A stretch of DNA of 8,484 bases from Burkholderiaceae bacterium (lineage in GTDB: Bacteria > Pseudomonadota > Gammaproteobacteria > Burkholderiales > Burkholderiaceae_C), in contig JALRAA010000047.1 of the NCBI GenBank assembly GCA_023262645.1, positions 1 through 8,484 of the forward strand. Reading direction: 5' to 3'. Shown here piece after piece: positions 6,634 through 8,484 of the stretch (position 1 is its first letter; each line of letters starts with the position of its first letter). Under the pieces are notes generated by a model. It worked only from the letters and a program-made list of their open reading frames with translations, made no database searches and was not told where the DNA came from. Position numbers and translations under genes: made by a program.

Positions 6634-6685
6634 CCTGTGGCGATTGGCCGCAAGAGTAAAGCTACTGAGAAGCTGTCGCCACAGG
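6634..6685. repeat. 10-bp perfect inverted repeat upstream of the acyl-CoA synthetase
   Basis: CCTGTGGCGA at 6634-6643 is the reverse complement of TCGCCACAGG at 6676-6685, with 32 bp between. The arm centres are 42 bp apart, close to four helical turns. A smaller AGCT/AGCT hairpin (6660-6663 and 6671-6674) sits inside. The repeat begins 18 bp before the acyl-CoA synthetase start, on its upstream side. No T-run follows on either strand, so it looks more like an operator pair or leader structure than a terminator. Function is not established. Confidence 0.4.
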
Positions 6686-6739
6686 CTCAGCACCGTTATC
6701 CACTCAAAATAAGGCGAACCGTTGACGGCGCGAAAAAAA

Positions 6740-7378
6740 TTATTCTGTCTCGATAGGCATGGCTGACCGTTTGGACGGTGTACGCAAACTCAGCATGGCT
6801 TGGAAATAGCCTTTGAGCCAGCCCATGTCGACAGGTTTGTGCAGTACATGGGTACCCGCAGGCAATTCGCCATAGGCGGCAATTTCTTCGTTGCTCAAAC
6901 CGGTGATGACGATGACGGACATTTTGGCGAACTGCGGATGCACACTGAGCTGTCGCAACATTTCGACGCCGTCAATGCCCGGCATGCGCAAATCGGCCAT
7001 CAGTACATGGGGCTTGACGACGGGGATGTCGAGCAAGGCCTCAATGGCTGATTCCTGCATCACGGCGTCTAGGGGCAAATCCCAGCGGTCAAAGTGCGCT
7101 TGGTACATCGTGCGGGTGTTGGTATCGTCCTCAACCACCATGACTTTGAGGTATTTGCCTTGCTGTGTTTGCACCTTGGGTGACAAATTGGCCCGGCTTT
7201 GGTAGTCGTGGATAGACTGAATAGAAATGCGTCGGTGACCGCCTTGGGTTTTCCAAGCTATTAACTCGTTTTTTTCCACCAAAGACTGTATGGAACCCAC
7301 TGACAAATTGAGTAATTTGGCGGCATAACTGGTTCCGCAGTATTCGTCTGTTGAATCAGGGATCGCTTTGTGGCTCAT
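6740..7378 (-). CDS. Response regulator with N-terminal excisionase/MerR-type HTH and C-terminal receiver domain
   Basis: This is a 212-residue cytoplasmic regulator in which the DNA-binding domain comes first. Residues about 13-60 form an excisionase-family winged HTH (TSYAAKLLNLSVGSIQ, then the KTQGGHRRI wing). A glutamine-rich linker follows, and residues about 77-195 form a receiver domain. The acidic pocket is E83-D84-D85, the phospho-acceptor is D129 (MADLRMPGIDG), the switch threonine is T159 (VIVITG) and the conserved lysine is K181 (LHKPV). All residues needed for phosphorylation are present, so it should be activated by a histidine kinase, but none is nearby (orphan). The ATG at 7378 has GGAG (plus 7384-7387) five bases upstream. 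The order HTH-receiver is the reverse of OmpR/NarL proteins. The AT-rich palindromic region upstream is a candidate autoregulatory site. Targets are unknown; the acyl-CoA synthetase downstream is one possibility. Confidence 0.88.
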   Translation of the reverse strand: MSHKAIPDSTDEYCGTSYAAKLLNLSVGSIQSLVEKNELIAWKTQGGHRRISIQSIHDYQSRANLSPKVQTQQGKYLKVMVVEDDTNTRTMYQAHFDRWDLPLDAVMQESAIEALLDIPVVKPHVLMADLRMPGIDGVEMLRQLSVHPQFAKMSVIVITGLSNEEIAAYGELPAGTHVLHKPVDMGWLKGYFQAMLSLRTPSKRSAMPIETE

Positions 7379-7399
7379 GGAGGCTCCGCTGAGCTTGGG

Positions 7400-7427
7400 G
7401 TTAAACCAAGGAGAGGCTGTTTGTCAA
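7400..7427 (-). promoter_or_regulatory. Candidate sigma-70 promoter for the HTH-receiver regulator
   Basis: On the minus strand a perfect TTGACA (plus 7427-7422) is followed after 16 bp by TTTAAC (plus 7405-7400, four of six matches to TATAAT). Transcription would start near 7393, about 15 nt before the ATG and just ahead of the GGAG site. The -35 box overlaps the end of the terminator-like hairpin. It was read by eye only. Confidence 0.45.
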
Positions 7428-7509
7428 AAAGCGTATTTTAATTGTAATTAAATCAATATACGCTTTCTTTTATTAATTTTTAAGAATTAACAAATTTTTT
7501 CTTGGTTTA
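7402..7509. repeat. Nested inverted repeats in the AT-rich region between ettA and the regulator
   Basis: The outer arms TAAACCAAG (7402-7410) and CTTGGTTTA (7501-7509) are exact reverse complements. Inside are the 9-bp pair at 7428-7436/7458-7466 and two copies of a TTAATT/AATTAA palindrome, at 7438-7451 (2-base centre) and 7473-7490 (6-base centre). A further CTTGG/CCAAG hairpin is at 7394-7410. The region is far richer in A/T than its flanks. It could be a compound operator, a pair of terminators or a remnant small repeat element. Confidence 0.4.
7422..7466 (-). terminator. Terminator-like hairpin after ettA (also operator candidate)
   Basis: Read on the minus strand, AAAGCGTAT and ATACGCTTT form a 9-bp stem (plus 7458-7466 with 7428-7436). 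Beyond one mismatch the stem extends by about six A/T-rich pairs including one G-U, leaving a loop of about seven bases. A CTTTTTG run follows directly. It lies about 75 nt past the ettA stop, so it could end ettA transcription. The stem is A/T-rich and the T-tract short, and the repeat is also symmetric enough to be a protein-binding site. Confidence 0.4.
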
Positions 7510-7540
7510 CCCAGCGAGATATCTCAAAAGTGTCGCGAAA

Positions 7541-8484
7541 TTACTTAAGCGCTTTGTAACGCATGCGTTTGGGCTTGGCGCCTTCTTCACCCAAGCGTTT
7601 TTTCTTATCGGCTTCGTACTCTTGGTAATTGCCGTCGAAGAAGGTCCATTGCGAATCGCCTTCGCATGCCAATATGTGCGTGGCAATGCGGTCCAAAAAC
7701 CAGCGGTCGTGGCTGATGACCATGATGCTGCCGGCAAATTCCAGCAACGCGTCTTCCAATGCACGCAAGGTTTCCACGTCCAAATCGTTGGAAGGTTCGT
7801 CCAGCATCAACACATTGCCGCCAGCGATCAACGTTTTGGCCAAATGCAAACGGCCTCGCTCACCCCCCGACAACGTACCCACACGTTTTTGCTGGTCGCC
7901 GCCGTTGAAGTTGAATCGTCCGCAATAGGCTCGGCTGGCCATTTCAAAGCGGCCCACGGTCAGTATGTCTAAACCGCCTGAGATGTCTTCCCAAACCGTT
8001 TTTTCATTGGCCAAGTCGTCGCGATTTTGGTCAACAAACGCCATCTTCACAGTTTGGCCGAGTTTGATCTCGCCGCTGTCAGGTTGTTCTTTGCCTGCAA
8101 TCATGCGAAACAACGTGGACTTGCCCGCACCGTTGGGCCCGATGATGCCGACGATGGCGCCCGCAGGTACCTTGAAGCTCAAGTTATCGATCAGCAGTCG
8201 CTCGCCGAAAGATTTGCTGACATTGGTGAATTCAATGACTTCATGGCCCAAACGCTCGGCCACGGGAATGAAAATCTCTTGCGTTTCGTTGCGCTTTTGG
8301 TATTCGAAATCGGACAGTTCCTCAAAACGCGCGATACGCGCCTTGCTTTTGGCTTGTCTACCCTTGGGGTTTTGGCGCACCCAGTCGAGTTCCTTTTTCA
8401 AGGCCTTGGCGCGGGCCTCTTCGCCCTTTTGCTCTTTCTCTAAACGGTCTTGTTTTTGTTCCAGCCACGTGGTGTAGTTGCCCT
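7541..8484 (-). CDS. ettA: Energy-dependent translational throttle protein EttA (ABC-F), C-terminal part
   Basis: This is the C-terminal 313 residues of an ABC-F ATPase that binds the ribosomal E site and gates entry into elongation according to ATP/ADP level. The gene runs off the right edge, so the first ABC domain is missing; full EttA proteins are around 550 residues. The fragment starts in the inter-domain linker (WLEQKQ-rich charged helix, then WVRQNPKGRQAKSKARI, typical of EttA). The second ABC domain follows with Walker A GPNGAGKST (about 8140-8114), signature LSGGERGRLHLA, Walker B VLMLDEPSNDLD with catalytic Glu, and the H-switch ISHDRWFLDRIATHI. The C-terminus is a short basic tail (KPKRMRYKALK). 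The TTG at 8401 is an internal leucine, not a start; the frame continues with clear family sequence to 8484. Downstream is the AT-rich hairpin region. Confidence 0.95.
   Translation of the reverse strand, partial: GNYTTWLEQKQDRLEKEQKGEEARAKALKKELDWVRQNPKGRQAKSKARIARFEELSDFEYQKRNETQEIFIPVAERLGHEVIEFTNVSKSFGERLLIDNLSFKVPAGAIVGIIGPNGAGKSTLFRMIAGKEQPDSGEIKLGQTVKMAFVDQNRDDLANEKTVWEDISGGLDILTVGRFEMASRAYCGRFNFNGGDQQKRVGTLSGGERGRLHLAKTLIAGGNVLMLDEPSNDLDVETLRALEDALLEFAGSIMVISHDRWFLDRIATHILACEGDSQWTFFDGNYQEYEADKKKRLGEEGAKPKRMRYKALK

Noticed and set aside
6162..6653. A 163-codon minus-strand frame over the start of the acyl-CoA synthetase
   Set aside because: It is an out-of-frame shadow of the synthetase N-terminus with no recognisable domain.
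6720..6742. T-run on the minus strand just after the regulator stop as an intrinsic terminator
   Set aside because: No GC-rich stem precedes the run; the only nearby inverted repeat lies after it and has no T-run of its own.
7394..7509. Repeat cluster as a CRISPR or transposon end
   Set aside because: There are no regularly spaced direct repeats, no transposase frame and no visible target duplication; the pairs are inverted and fit regulatory or terminator roles better.
8399..8401. TTG at 8401 as the ettA start
   Set aside because: The same frame continues to the window edge with typical EttA linker sequence, so the codon is an internal leucine and the gene is cut by the edge.

Overview
The window looks like ordinary chromosome from a Gram-negative betaproteobacterium, most likely a freshwater Burkholderiales/Comamonadaceae-type organism. 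This is inferred from the style of the EttA protein, the excisionase-HTH/receiver regulator, the ornithine-lipid-type acyltransferases and a moderate base composition; no search was run. It is gene-dense, with eight protein genes (the last cut by the right edge, the first possibly cut by the left edge). No tRNA, rRNA, CRISPR array, IS element or phage gene was recognised. No gene-free stretch exceeds 300 bases. The largest are 7379-7540 (162 bp), 4354-4497 (144 bp) and 6617-6739 (123 bp).

Left part (1-2263), lipid modification. A membrane di-iron fatty acid hydroxylase/sterol desaturase-family protein (+) runs tail-to-tail, with a 15-nt overlap, into an OlsB-like GNAT acyltransferase (-). That gene is divergent, across 66 bp, from a PlsC/OlsA-like lysophospholipid acyltransferase (+). 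Together they resemble an ornithine-lipid locus: N-acylation, O-acylation and possibly hydroxylation.

Middle part (2273-4353), a two-gene minus-strand operon. A luciferase-like flavin monooxygenase (group 1) is followed by a short standalone core MetE-type methionine synthase of the MesD kind. The synthase keeps the zinc ligands but lacks the folate-binding N-terminal half of MetE. A strong GGAG ribosome site fixes its start at 3301.

Next (4498-6616) comes a short BLUF blue-light receptor (+). It has a perfect AGGAGG site and a plausible sigma-70 promoter, and is divergent from the flavin monooxygenase. It converges, with a 7-nt gap, on a fatty-acyl-CoA synthetase (-).

Right part (6740-8484), minus strand. 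A regulator with an N-terminal excisionase/MerR-type HTH and a C-terminal receiver domain is preceded by an AT-rich intergenic region with nested inverted repeats, a terminator-like hairpin and a TTGACA promoter. Upstream of that is the C-terminal part of the ribosome-associated ABC-F ATPase EttA.

The points most worth following are the MesD-like synthase paired with a flavin monooxygenase and no MesX/DUF1852 in sight, the possible OlsE-like hydroxylase beside olsB/olsA, and the symmetric AT-rich control region in front of the HTH-receiver regulator. No clearly novel defence or mobile system was found.
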